Assembly: GCA_002298335.1 (NCBI GenBank)
Contig: DBNK01000014.1
Span: 46,715-110,714, forward strand
Origin: Thalassolituus sp. UBA674
GTDB taxonomy: Bacteria > Pseudomonadota > Gammaproteobacteria > Pseudomonadales > Oceanobacteraceae
Length of the DNA stretch: 64,000 bases
Direction of reading: 5' to 3'
Shown here: piece by piece, positions 31,519-39,876 of the stretch
Layout of the letters: every line of letters starts with the position of its first letter
Position numbering within the stretch: position 1 is the first letter of the stretch
The notes under the pieces: generated by a model
What the model saw: the letters and a program-made list of their open reading frames with translations, nothing else
What the model was told of the DNA's origin: nothing
Databases searched by the model: none
Made by a program: the position numbers and the translations under genes

Positions 31519-33158
31519 TGGCTGGTAATAAAAGCAGCGCAGACAAGCGTCTGCAACAACAGCTGGACGCTCTGTACCAGCGCCTCCGTCAGACGCCGGA
31601 CAGCCCGCAACTGCATGCCGACGTTGCCCAGCTGCTGATACGCGCTCAGGACTACAAAGCCGCCGTGCCTCATTTCGAACGTGTGCTGTCGCCAGCGACT
31701 CCTGCAGATCAGTGGCTGCATTTCGCCAGTACCTGCGAGCAGGCCGGTCTGCGTTACAAGGCGCTGCAGGCTCTGCACCGGGCCATGATGCTGACTCAGG
31801 GACGCCGCGATGTCAGTGAGCGCTTTGCGAAACTGGCGATGACGGCCGGAGATAACCGCGGTGCAGTTCAGGCTCTGATCCCCCACCTGCAACGTAACCC
31901 CGATGACGAATCACTCGTGCTGTTGCTGACGGAGGCTTACCACAATGGCGGAGAGACACAAGCCTCCGTCAATCTGCTGCAACAGGCATTGCAGCGGATG
32001 CCACAAAAAGAACAACTCTGGCTGGCGCTGGCACTGGCGTATGAAGACCTCGGTGATAAAAGCGCGGCGACACAGGCATTTCAGCGTGCCATCGACCTGC
32101 GTCCGGGATGGCCTTTTGCAGTCGCCAGCGCCGTCAGTTTTGCGCGGAAAGAGTCGCCACAGGAATGGCTCACGACGGCCCGTAATCTGGCACAGAAAAA
32201 GAATCTCAACAGTGAAGACAGCGCCAATCTGCACTTTGCTCTGGCCAGAACCGAACAGAGCCTGGGGCATCACGATGCAGCCTTTACCGAAGCCCGGCAC
32301 GCCAACCGCGCCCGGCGGAAACAGGCTGGACCACTGAACCGTGACGCTCAGGCGCGGCGTGCTGACCATCTGATCCGGGAATTCACAGCCGAACGCATCC
32401 GCGCTCTTAAAGCCATGGGCAGCGACGACAGCCGCCCGACACTCGTTGTGGGTCTGCCGCGCAGCGGGACCTCTCTGATAGAACAGGTGCTGGCCTCTCA
32501 TCCGCAGGTGGAAGGTTGCGGTGAACTGCCAGACCTGCCGAACATCACGCGCTGGCTGGGTGAAATGCTCGGCGCCGGCTGGCCGGACAGCAGCCGCCAT
32601 CTGAGCCCGTCGGTTATGCAACAGGCTGCTAACCTGTACCGCACCACGCTCGACCGCTTCAGTCAGCAGAATACTCTGCGCTGTATCGATAAGACGCCAG
32701 CCAATTTCTTTCACGCCGGAATTTTCCAGGCTCTGTTCCCCAAGGGCCGGGTGATCTGGATGCGCCGTGACCTGCGCGATGTGGCGCTGTCGATTTACTT
32801 TGAGAATTTCAGCCACAGTCAGCGCTATGCCACCGACCTGGCAGACATCGCCCACTATGCTCTGGCCCAGCAACGCATGATGCAGCACTGGATGGGCACC
32901 GGTGAGGTGAACCTGCTGGAAGTGCATTACGAAGATCTGGTGGCGGATTTTGAACCCCAGGCACGGCGGGTGACGGAATTCATGGGGCTGGACTGGAACG
33001 ATGCCGCGCTGAACTTCCACGAAACAGAAAGAGCGGTTACTACACCCAGCCGCTGGCAGGTACGCCAGCCGATTTACTCAGGTTCGGTGGCGCGCTGGAA
33101 GCCGTATGAGCAACAGCTGCAGCCGTTGCTCAAAGAAATGAACGCACTCGGTTTATAA
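31518..33158 (+). CDS. TPR-repeat sulfotransferase
   Basis: The N-terminal about 280 residues are tetratricopeptide repeats (QLHADVAQLLIRAQDYKAAV, ALALAYEDLGDKSAATQAFQRAI, ARTEQSLGHHDAAF). The C-terminal 255 residues form a P-loop sulfotransferase domain with the 5'-phosphosulfate loop LVVGLPRSGTSLIEQVL near residue 305, and RDLRDVALSIYFENF, the 3'-phosphate-binding region, near 400. It would move sulfate from PAPS to a protein, sugar or lipid. The fusion is common among marine proteobacteria; the target is not known. Coupled by overlap to the methyltransferase, which hints at joint modification of one substrate. Confidence 0.85.
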   Translation: MAGNKSSADKRLQQQLDALYQRLRQTPDSPQLHADVAQLLIRAQDYKAAVPHFERVLSPATPADQWLHFASTCEQAGLRYKALQALHRAMMLTQGRRDVSERFAKLAMTAGDNRGAVQALIPHLQRNPDDESLVLLLTEAYHNGGETQASVNLLQQALQRMPQKEQLWLALALAYEDLGDKSAATQAFQRAIDLRPGWPFAVASAVSFARKESPQEWLTTARNLAQKKNLNSEDSANLHFALARTEQSLGHHDAAFTEARHANRARRKQAGPLNRDAQARRADHLIREFTAERIRALKAMGSDDSRPTLVVGLPRSGTSLIEQVLASHPQVEGCGELPDLPNITRWLGEMLGAGWPDSSRHLSPSVMQQAANLYRTTLDRFSQQNTLRCIDKTPANFFHAGIFQALFPKGRVIWMRRDLRDVALSIYFENFSHSQRYATDLADIAHYALAQQRMMQHWMGTGEVNLLEVHYEDLVADFEPQARRVTEFMGLDWNDAALNFHETERAVTTPSRWQVRQPIYSGSVARWKPYEQQLQPLLKEMNALGL

Positions 33159-33167
33159 ACGGAAAAG

Positions 33168-33188
33168 CGCCGGAGAGTTACTCCGGCG
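33168..33188. terminator. Hairpin between convergent genes
   Basis: CGCCGGAG/CTCCGGCG with an AGTTA loop lies 10 bases after the sulfotransferase stop and inside the last codons of the dehydrogenase gene. Only a short T4 follows on the minus strand and none on the plus strand, so its termination strength is doubtful. Confidence 0.4.
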
Positions 33189-34131
33189 TCACCAGATCAA
33201 TGACCTTTTTCACCGATTCCGCGGAATGACGGAACAGCGCCTGCTCTTCCGGTGTCATCCGCGGATGCATGATCCGCTCAACTCCGTTACGCCCAAGTAC
33301 CACAGGCACCGACAGACATACTTCATCGACACCGTAATAGCTGTCGATCAGCACACTGGCCGGTAAAGTATGGCGGGTGTCGTACACCATGCACTCAATC
33401 ATGGTCGCAGCGGCCAGGCTCACCGCGTAGTTGGTGTAGCCCTTTGAGGTGTACACCTTAAAGCCACCAGCGACAGCCTGACGGAACAGTTCCTGGCGGG
33501 CTTCGTTATCCTCAATGGGCTCACCGGCGGCCTGCGCCTGACTCATCAGCGGAAACTGGGTCGGACCGTGTTCACCCAGAATATAGGCCCTCAGGTCATC
33601 CGGATGGATACCCAGCTCATCTGACAGCAGGGAACGGAAACGGGCGGAATCGAGAAAGGTACCCGTGCCCAGAACGCGCTCCGGCGGGAAACCGGACTCT
33701 TTCAGAGCCAGATAGGTCAGTACATCCACGGGATTGGACAGCACCAGCAGAATGGCATCCGGGGCTACTCTGGCAATCTGCGGGATCTGTTCACGGAACA
33801 TCCTGGCGTTGTCTTCCGCCAGCGAGTTGCGGTCAGCAAAGCCCGGCTTGCTGGGTACCGACTGACACAGAGCGATGATATCCGCGCCTTCCAGGGCGTC
33901 GATACCACCAGAAGTGATCTTCATCTGCCGTTGCAGAAACGGCATGGAATGGCGCAGATCATACATATCACCCAGTGCAGCATCCGGTGAGCGGTTAACC
34001 AGCACCAGTTCAGAACAGAGACCTTTCAGGGCGACGGTATAGGCCAGCGTCGAACCGACTTTGCCGATACCGACAATACCGATCCGCAGACCTTTGCGTT
34101 TGGGTTTGCTTCCCTCAGGGGTTGCTTGCAT
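33178..34131 (-). CDS. Lactate/malate dehydrogenase-family oxidoreductase
   Basis: This 317-residue protein has the LDH/MDH fold: NAD loop GIVGIGKVGSTLA near residues 18-30, NPVDVL, GTGTFLDSARFR with the catalytic Asp and substrate Arg, and the catalytic His in LGEHGPTQFP. The specificity loop, which has Gln (lactate) or Arg (malate) in normal enzymes, reads SVPSKPG with Ser94 at that place, and the usual downstream Arg is shifted by one residue. It may thus act on another 2-hydroxy acid. No partner is nearby. Confidence 0.85.
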   Translation of the reverse strand: MQATPEGSKPKRKGLRIGIVGIGKVGSTLAYTVALKGLCSELVLVNRSPDAALGDMYDLRHSMPFLQRQMKITSGGIDALEGADIIALCQSVPSKPGFADRNSLAEDNARMFREQIPQIARVAPDAILLVLSNPVDVLTYLALKESGFPPERVLGTGTFLDSARFRSLLSDELGIHPDDLRAYILGEHGPTQFPLMSQAQAAGEPIEDNEARQELFRQAVAGGFKVYTSKGYTNYAVSLAAATMIECMVYDTRHTLPASVLIDSYYGVDEVCLSVPVVLGRNGVERIMHPRMTPEEQALFRHSAESVKKVIDLVTPE

Positions 34132-34191
34132 ACAGGAATTTCCCTCAATCAGAGACGGAAAGGTGGGATAAAGCAGGGTTCAGAAACAAGA

Positions 34192-34219
34192 AAGGTATCC
34201 CGGCGAAGCCGGGATACCT
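34192..34219. terminator. Bidirectional terminator after the subtilase gene
   Basis: GGTATCCCGG/CCGGGATACC with a CGAAG-type loop forms a ten-base-pair stem, flanked by T-runs on both strands. It ends the minus-strand protease gene 26 bases downstream of its stop. Confidence 0.85.
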
Positions 34220-34245
34220 TTTTATCAGCCGTAAATCCGGCTTTC

Positions 34246-35961
34246 TTAGTTTGCAGCTGCGTGCAGTGCTTTATCGAGGTTCAGGCGACCTTCAGAGACA
34301 GTAGTACCTGCCATGGAAGCTGGTTTATCCACAGTGTTCATCAGTTTCTTCTTCAGCTTCGCTGGAGTCAGAGACGGGTTCACACTCAGCATCAGTGCTG
34401 CTGCACCGGCCACGTGCGGAGACGCCATGGACGTACCTGTGTAGGTGTCGTAACCCAGACCATTCGGATCAAAGGTATTAACTACTTCACCGACGTTACC
34501 CAGGTAAGAAGCAACCAGAGTCTGACCATCAGCCTGAGAAATACCGATAGCCGGGATGTCGGAAGAATTACCATCACCCAGTGTGCCGTATACGATACCC
34601 GGTTCGTTGTTATAAACCGCCACACCCACAGCGCCGGAAGCCTGAGCGTTCATCACTTTATCAAAGAAAGAGATTTCACCACGCTCACACAGTACAACGG
34701 TGCCAGACCAGGAAGCATCGGTCGTGTCACACAGACCACCGTCAGACATGGCTGCGCTGGCAGTACCCAGAGCCGCATTGGTCATGCCCGCACCTGTGTA
34801 AGTCATGCCGAGGACATTGATTTCGGCAGTCGCTTTATAAGGCACAGTGCTCAGGATACCGGTACCCGGAGCCGCAAGGTCAACACTGACCGCACCATAG
34901 TTAGAGCTGGAATCCAGCATATCGTTGTGATCAGAGTTAGCTACGGATACCAGGTTAGCACTGGTGTAGTTGGATGGGTAATGAGGACGCACGTCGTTAT
35001 CAGTACCGTCATTACCAGCAGCCGCGACAAACAGCTGACCTGCATCACCCGCCAGATCAATAGCACGCTTCATGCTGAACGACGGGAAGCCGCCACCCCA
35101 GCTGTTGTTGGTCAGGTTGGCACCCATTTCCACAGAGTACAGCAGACATTCCAGTGCATCATCAGAAGAACCGCTGCCTTCTGCGCTCAGGAATTTCAGA
35201 CCCATCAGAGTCACGCCCGGGGCAACACCAACCACACCTTCGCCATTATCCATCACCGCCGCGATGGTACCGGCGACGTGAGAACCATGCCCCTGATCGT
35301 CGTAGGGATCACCGGAGCCAGTGATACAGTTAATACCGTGAATGTCATCCACATAACCGTTGCCGTCATCATCGATACCATTATCTGGGATTTCACCAGT
35401 GTTAACCCAGATATTAGCGGCCAGATCCGGGTGATCGTAGGCAATACCGGTATCAATCACACCAACGATCACAGAGCTTTCACCGGTAGAACGGTTCCAG
35501 GCTTTCTGCGCAGTAATGTCAGCACCTGCAGTACCACCGGTCTGGCCTTTGTTCTTCATGGCCCAGAGTTCGGAGTACATTGGGTCAGACGGTTTGTAAT
35601 CAGCGTAAACAATGAAGTTCGGTTCAACCCATTCAACGCTGCGCAGAGCAGCGATCGCTTTGATTTTGCTCTTCAGGTCACCGTCCAGAGATACTTTCAT
35701 GGTACGGCCCAGCTCGCTGTCCTGAGCAAACTTAGGGATACGCAGAGCCTCAACATTGGTGGCACCCAGACGACCCAGGATGGACATCGCCTGACGGGCA
35801 TCCGCGGAATCTTTAAAAGTCACCAGCAGTTCACCGGCAACGTGCGGGAATTCGAGTGCAGTCTTTTCGAACTTGCCTGCCATTGCGGCCGGAGCAACCA
35901 TAGCGCCGGTCAGAGCCACAGTGGCCATACAAGCCGCCACAAGTGTTTTTGGTTTAAACAT
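34246..35961 (-). CDS. Secreted subtilisin-like serine protease (S8) with PA domain
   Basis: This 571-residue pre-pro-protease has a signal peptide (about 1-28, KTLVAACMATVALTGAMVAPAAMA) and an inhibitor_I9-like propeptide (about 40-105, ELLVTFKD). The S8 catalytic domain has Asp in VIVGVIDTGIAYDHPD, His in GHGSHVAGT, and Ser in GTSMASPHVAGAAALM near 530. A protease-associated domain (about 370-480, AVYNNEPGIVYGTLG) is inserted before the serine block, as in many extracellular subtilases. It likely degrades proteins outside the cell. Single-gene unit with its own terminator. Confidence 0.93.
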   Translation of the reverse strand: MFKPKTLVAACMATVALTGAMVAPAAMAGKFEKTALEFPHVAGELLVTFKDSADARQAMSILGRLGATNVEALRIPKFAQDSELGRTMKVSLDGDLKSKIKAIAALRSVEWVEPNFIVYADYKPSDPMYSELWAMKNKGQTGGTAGADITAQKAWNRSTGESSVIVGVIDTGIAYDHPDLAANIWVNTGEIPDNGIDDDGNGYVDDIHGINCITGSGDPYDDQGHGSHVAGTIAAVMDNGEGVVGVAPGVTLMGLKFLSAEGSGSSDDALECLLYSVEMGANLTNNSWGGGFPSFSMKRAIDLAGDAGQLFVAAAGNDGTDNDVRPHYPSNYTSANLVSVANSDHNDMLDSSSNYGAVSVDLAAPGTGILSTVPYKATAEINVLGMTYTGAGMTNAALGTASAAMSDGGLCDTTDASWSGTVVLCERGEISFFDKVMNAQASGAVGVAVYNNEPGIVYGTLGDGNSSDIPAIGISQADGQTLVASYLGNVGEVVNTFDPNGLGYDTYTGTSMASPHVAGAAALMLSVNPSLTPAKLKKKLMNTVDKPASMAGTTVSEGRLNLDKALHAAAN

Positions 35962-36427
35962 TACTATTCCTCACTGAAATGGAGCAGGTCGTGACAAAAC
36001 GACAGATCCGGCCTCAGTAAACCGGGGCAGTGAACACCACCTGCTGTATAAAGACGGGAGAGTGCAGAAGCCACATCTGCCCGAGACGGCAAGTCTACAG
36101 CAAGGCACCTGCCAGTTTGTGACGCCATCCCCTCAGAATGGCAACATTGATTTAATGACTGACCGGACTGTCAGTAAATACAGATCCCTGACGTTTGCCT
36201 GACCTGTTTGGCCCTGAGGCGGGCAGGACTTTTCGGGACACCCGCACACTTTGTCGTCTTCTCATGCGAAAGTATTGCACCATCACAGAACAATTTTCCG
36301 ATCGCATGCCTGATTATGGTCATCCGTTCACCCTCCGCACCTCAGTGTTCCAGCGAACTTACCCGCGGATACCTGATCTGAGGTACACTCAGAAAGTCAC
36401 AGTCCAGGCTGTGGACAAACTATTTTA
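35962..36427. other. Intergenic region between subtilase and moa operon
   Basis: About 465 bases lie between divergent transcripts. No convincing gene or repeat was found. It must hold promoters for the protease gene on the left and the moa operon on the right; no clear -35/-10 pair can be fixed by eye. Confidence 0.5.
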
Positions 36428-36537
36428 CGCCGAAGCCTGCCCGTCTAAGTCCTCGTGATATGATGCTCAGGCCGCATCAGCAGATGCCGGGTTCTGCCGG
36501 AAACGGTCGGGCCTCCCGCGCTCGGAAAGGTGTACAC
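36428..36537 (+). promoter_or_regulatory. Moco (molybdenum cofactor) riboswitch upstream of moaA
   Basis: The leader matches the conserved pieces of the Moco RNA motif in order: AAGCCTGCCCG near the 5' end, GGCCGCATCAGCAGATGCCGG in the middle, and at the 3' end GCCTCCCG...GGAAAGGTGTACA, nearly identical to the E. coli moaA leader. GGAAAGG is also the moaA ribosome site, so ligand-bound folding could hide it and shut translation when cofactor is plentiful. Confidence 0.8.
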
Positions 36538-37512
36538 ATGACTTTGCAGGACAGTTTCGGCCGGCGCTTCCGCTATTTGCGCCTGTCGGTGACGGACGTC
36601 TGCAACTTCCGCTGCAATTACTGTCTGCCGGACGGCTATCAGTGCACAACGGAAGAGCAGCCATTATCCGTTAACGAAATACAACAGCTGGCACAGGCCT
36701 TTGCCCGTGCCGGAACCCGGAAAATCCGCATCACCGGCGGCGAGCCTTCTGTGCGCGCCGATCTGCCGGAGATCATCCGTACCTTACGTGCCGTACCCGG
36801 CATCGAAGAAGTGGCACTGACCACCAATGGCTACCGTCTGGGTGAGCGCGTGCACGAATGGAAAGCCGCCGGGCTGGACCGCTTCAACCTCAGCATCGAC
36901 AGCCTTGATCCACGCCAGTTTCACGCCATTACCGGCCACAACCGTCTGCAGGAGCTGCTGGACGGGCTGGATCAGGCCCGTGCCGCCGGATTTAATGACA
37001 TCCGCATCAACACTGTGCTGCTGCGACAGTTCAACGCTTCTGAACTCGATGCCTTTCTGGAGTGGATCAGAGAGACACCTCTGACCCTGCGCTTCATAGA
37101 GCTTATGCGCACCGGTGACAACGCCGCCTTCTTCAATGACAACCACGTCAGTGGTGAAAGCATTCAGACCCGGCTGCTGGATTCCGGCTGGCAGCCTCTG
37201 TTGCGCAGCGCCAGTGCGGGTCCGGCCCGGGAATTCTCACATCCCGATTACGCCGGTCGCATTGGCCTGATCATGCCTTACAGCAAAGATTTCTGTGCCA
37301 GCTGCAACCGCTTGCGGGTATCCGCCACAGGTAAACTGCACCTGTGCCTGTTCGGTGAACAGGGGCATGATCTGCGTGATCTGCTGAAAGCAGAGCACAG
37401 CGATGCTCTCGATCAACGCCTCCTGGATCTCATGCCCCTGAAGAAAGAAACGCATTTTCTTGAGCAGGAAGAAACCGGCGCCACCACTCACTTCGCCATG
37501 CTGGGTGGCTGA
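36538..37512 (+). CDS. moaA: MoaA, GTP 3',8-cyclase
   Basis: This 324-residue radical-SAM enzyme starts molybdopterin synthesis from GTP. The first cluster motif is CNFRCNYC near residue 21-28, the GGEPSVR motif is near 66-72, and the second cluster cysteines lie in SKDFCASCNRLR and the following LCLFGE block near 260-275. The protein ends in the required GG. The start at 36538 has GGAAAGG seven bases upstream, inside the riboswitch; an ATG at 36460 lies in the leader RNA. It leads a six-gene operon. Confidence 0.95.
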   Translation: MTLQDSFGRRFRYLRLSVTDVCNFRCNYCLPDGYQCTTEEQPLSVNEIQQLAQAFARAGTRKIRITGGEPSVRADLPEIIRTLRAVPGIEEVALTTNGYRLGERVHEWKAAGLDRFNLSIDSLDPRQFHAITGHNRLQELLDGLDQARAAGFNDIRINTVLLRQFNASELDAFLEWIRETPLTLRFIELMRTGDNAAFFNDNHVSGESIQTRLLDSGWQPLLRSASAGPAREFSHPDYAGRIGLIMPYSKDFCASCNRLRVSATGKLHLCLFGEQGHDLRDLLKAEHSDALDQRLLDLMPLKKETHFLEQEETGATTHFAMLGG

Positions 37513-37513
37513 T

Positions 37514-38098
37514 ATGGCCCTGACCATTCTGATACTCGCTGCCGGACAGTCGAGCCGCATGGGGCAGGATAAATCACAGCTGCAACGTCCGGACGGTCTG
37601 ACCCAGCTGGCCTTTACTCTGGACCTTGCCCGGTCACTGAGCCCGTCACAGGTCTTCATCAGCAGCCGTGATACGAAAACCCAGACAGCAACGACCACGA
37701 TCAAAGACGAACTGGAAGACAAAGGACCTCTGGGTGGAATACACGCCTGTCTGCGTCATGTGGATGATTTTGACCGACTGCTGATCATCCCTTGCGATAT
37801 GCCGGAGCTGGACGTCAGCGACCTGAATGCCCTGCTGCATTCCGGTGCATCTGCTGCACACTACTCTCAGTATCCGCTGCCTTGCCTGCTGACCGTCACA
37901 CCCGATCTGCGCCGCCATATCAATCATCAGATTCTGGCTCAGGGCAGCGGACTCTCCATCCGGCACCTGCTCCATGCCGCTCAGGCACAGGAACAGGTTC
38001 CCGCCGAGCCAGGCCATCTGATCAGCACCAACACCCCGGATGAATGGCAGGCCTTCGTCACCCGATTTACACCGTCTGAGGATACGCCCCATGGCTAA
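37514..38098 (+). CDS. mobA: MobA-like molybdenum cofactor nucleotidyltransferase
   Basis: This 194-residue protein has the nucleotidyltransferase signature LILAAGQSSRMGQDKS at the N-terminus and GPLGGIHACL plus CDMPEL in the middle, as in MobA, which links GMP to molybdopterin to make the bis-MGD cofactor. It begins one base after the moaA stop and its own stop overlaps the moaB start by eight bases. Length is near the family norm. MocA-type CMP transfer is the alternative, but position inside moa favours MobA. Confidence 0.87.
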   Translation: MALTILILAAGQSSRMGQDKSQLQRPDGLTQLAFTLDLARSLSPSQVFISSRDTKTQTATTTIKDELEDKGPLGGIHACLRHVDDFDRLLIIPCDMPELDVSDLNALLHSGASAAHYSQYPLPCLLTVTPDLRRHINHQILAQGSGLSIRHLLHAAQAQEQVPAEPGHLISTNTPDEWQAFVTRFTPSEDTPHG

Positions 38099-38615
38099 AA
38101 CCTTTACCGATACCTTTATTCCGCTCAACATTTCCGTCCTGACCGTGTCGGATTCACGCACCGAAGCCAACGACACCAGTGGCGACCTGCTGAAGGAATC
38201 AGCCCTGTCCGCCGGACATCAGGTGCTGACCAAAAAGATCGTCATCGACAACGTCTATAAAATCCGCGCCACGGTCTGCGACTGGGTAGCGGACGAGCAG
38301 ACGCAGGTGATTATCATCACCGGCGGCACCGGATTTACCGAGCGTGACTCCACGCCGGAAGCCATCGCCCCGTTGTTTGATAAAACCATCGAAGGCTTCG
38401 GTGAACTGTTCCGTCAGCTGTCCTATAAGACCATCGGTACCTCCACCATTCAGAGCCGCGCACTGGCCGGGCTGTCCAATGACACCCTGATCTTCTGTAT
38501 CCCGGGCTCCACCAGCGCCTGTAAAGAAGCCTGGGAAGGCATCATCCGCTCCCAGCTCGACAGCACACACAAGCCCTGCAATTTTGCCCTGCGGCTGAAA
38601 AAGGTCAGCGCCTGA
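38091..38615 (+). CDS. moaB: MoaB, molybdopterin adenylyltransferase-type protein
   Basis: This 174-residue protein belongs to the MoaB/Mog fold. It shows ISVLTVSDSRT at the start, ITGGTGFTERDSTPEA near 80-95, and FCIPGSTSACKEAWE near 140-155. It adenylylates molybdopterin before molybdenum insertion or has a related role. The start at 38091 overlaps mobA; the earlier in-frame ATG at 38040 lies within mobA. Confidence 0.93.
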   Translation: MAKTFTDTFIPLNISVLTVSDSRTEANDTSGDLLKESALSAGHQVLTKKIVIDNVYKIRATVCDWVADEQTQVIIITGGTGFTERDSTPEAIAPLFDKTIEGFGELFRQLSYKTIGTSTIQSRALAGLSNDTLIFCIPGSTSACKEAWEGIIRSQLDSTHKPCNFALRLKKVSA

Positions 38616-38618
38616 ACC

Positions 38619-39116
38619 ATGACCGATTTTTCCCACATCAACAGCCGTGGCGAAGCCAGCATGGTCGATGTCTCCGGCAAAGACGTCACCCGCCGCGAAG
38701 CCAGCGCCGAAGCTTTTGTCTGCATGCAGCCTGAGACACTCACCGCCATTCTTGAAGGCAACCATCACAAAGGCGACGTGTTCGGTACCGCACGTATTGC
38801 CGGAATTCAGGCCGCCAAACAATGTGGTTTTCTGATTCCGCTGTGTCATCCGCTGATGCTCAGCAAAGTGGCCGTGGACTTTGAGGTGGATGACGTGGAA
38901 TCCCGCGTGCGCATTATTTCTCTGTGCCGTCTCGATGGAAAAACCGGGGTGGAAATGGAAGCCCTCACCGCAGCGTCGGTTGCCGCTCTGACCCTGTTCG
39001 ATATGTGCAAAGCCAAAGATCCGGGTATGGTTATTAACGGCCTCAGAGTATTGGATAAAAAAGGCGGAAAAACCGGTCACTGGCAGGCGGATACCTCATC
39101 GGATACATCACAATGA
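38619..39116 (+). CDS. moaC: MoaC, cyclic pyranopterin monophosphate synthase
   Basis: This 165-residue protein converts the MoaA product to cyclic pyranopterin monophosphate. It has MVDVSGKDVTRREA at the start, the GIQAAKQCGFLIPLCHPL active-site block near residues 64-81, and GVEMEALTAASVAALTLFDMCKAKD near 110-134, with the catalytic Lys and Asp at the end. It overlaps moaD by four bases. Confidence 0.95.
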   Translation: MTDFSHINSRGEASMVDVSGKDVTRREASAEAFVCMQPETLTAILEGNHHKGDVFGTARIAGIQAAKQCGFLIPLCHPLMLSKVAVDFEVDDVESRVRIISLCRLDGKTGVEMEALTAASVAALTLFDMCKAKDPGMVINGLRVLDKKGGKTGHWQADTSSDTSQ

Positions 39117-39355
39117 AAATTCTTTTTTTTGCCAGCCTGCGTGAACTCATGGGTGACAGTATTGAGCTGGATATTCAGCTACCGGTGTCGCTCGAAACCC
39201 TGCGCTCTGAAATCCAGCAGGCTCATCCTGAGCACGCTGATTATTTCCGCCCGTCAAGAACTCTGGCGGCGGTTAATCAGACCATCGCCCAGGATTCTCA
39301 GATCATTAATGACGCTGATGAAGTCGCCTTTTTTCCACCGGTCACCGGGGGCTGA
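39113..39355 (+). CDS. moaD: MoaD, molybdopterin synthase sulfur-carrier subunit
   Basis: This 80-residue ubiquitin-like protein ends PPVTGG; the terminal Gly-Gly is thiocarboxylated and delivers sulfur to MoaE. It overlaps moaC and is immediately followed by moaE with no spacer. Confidence 0.93.
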   Translation: MKILFFASLRELMGDSIELDIQLPVSLETLRSEIQQAHPEHADYFRPSRTLAAVNQTIAQDSQIINDADEVAFFPPVTGG

Positions 39356-39811
39356 ATGGATTATATTGCTGTTCGTGAAGCCGACTTTGTCTTTCAGGAA
39401 GAGTACGATCAGCTGAGGCAGAATTCTGGTGAGAACGGCGCCGTTGTCTGCTTCAGCGGACTGGTGCGGGAAATGGGCGTTACTGATCAGACTCAGGCTA
39501 TGCACATTGAGCACTACCCGGGCATGACGGAGAAATCCCTGCAGACAATTATTGACCAGGCACGTGTTCGCTGGCCGCTATCACAGGTCCGGATTATTCA
39601 CCGGGTGGGACGATTAAATGCCGGTGACCAGATTGTCTTTGTCGGCGTCAGCAGCCAACACCGTGAAGCTGCATTTGATGCCTGCCGTTTCCTGATGGAT
39701 TATCTGAAAACGGAAGCACCCTTCTGGAAAAAAGAAATCACGCCGGAGGGTGATATCTGGGTTGAGGCGAATGAAAAAGATGCCGTCGCCAGAGAGCAGT
39801 GGAAAAACTAG
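39356..39811 (+). CDS. moaE: MoaE, molybdopterin synthase catalytic subunit
   Basis: This 151-residue protein inserts the dithiolene sulfurs into precursor Z with MoaD. It shows the conserved GAVVCFSGLVRE, IEHYPGMTEKSL, HRVGRLNAGDQIVFVGVSSQHREAAFDACRF pattern and the active-site Lys in PFWKKE near residue 123. It is the last gene of the moa operon; moeA is not in the window. Confidence 0.94.
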   Translation: MDYIAVREADFVFQEEYDQLRQNSGENGAVVCFSGLVREMGVTDQTQAMHIEHYPGMTEKSLQTIIDQARVRWPLSQVRIIHRVGRLNAGDQIVFVGVSSQHREAAFDACRFLMDYLKTEAPFWKKEITPEGDIWVEANEKDAVAREQWKN

Positions 39812-39839
39812 CAGGCTGTTGATTTTCGTATTCGGGGAA

Positions 39840-39861
39840 GGCCTCTTATCGGAAAGAGGCC
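39840..39861. terminator. Hairpin between moaE and pilU
   Basis: GGCCTCTT/AAGAGGCC around a six-base loop lies between convergent genes. No long T-run follows on either strand, so it is a weaker terminator candidate. Confidence 0.45.
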
Positions 39862-39876
39862 AGCACAGACAGACAA

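Noticed and set aside
31911..33020. 369-codon minus-strand frame inside the TPR-sulfotransferase gene
   Set aside because: The sulfotransferase P-loop and TPR pattern are clear on the other strand; the antisense product has no recognisable features.
34126..35994. Long open frame of 622 codons on the plus strand opposite the subtilase gene
   Set aside because: It is the antisense shadow of a clearly real S8 protease; its product is rich in His, Thr and Arg without any domain and it has no ribosome site.
36460..36537. Upstream ATG of moaA giving a 26-residue extension
   Set aside because: The segment is better explained as the Moco riboswitch; the downstream ATG has the proper ribosome site and gives the normal protein start.
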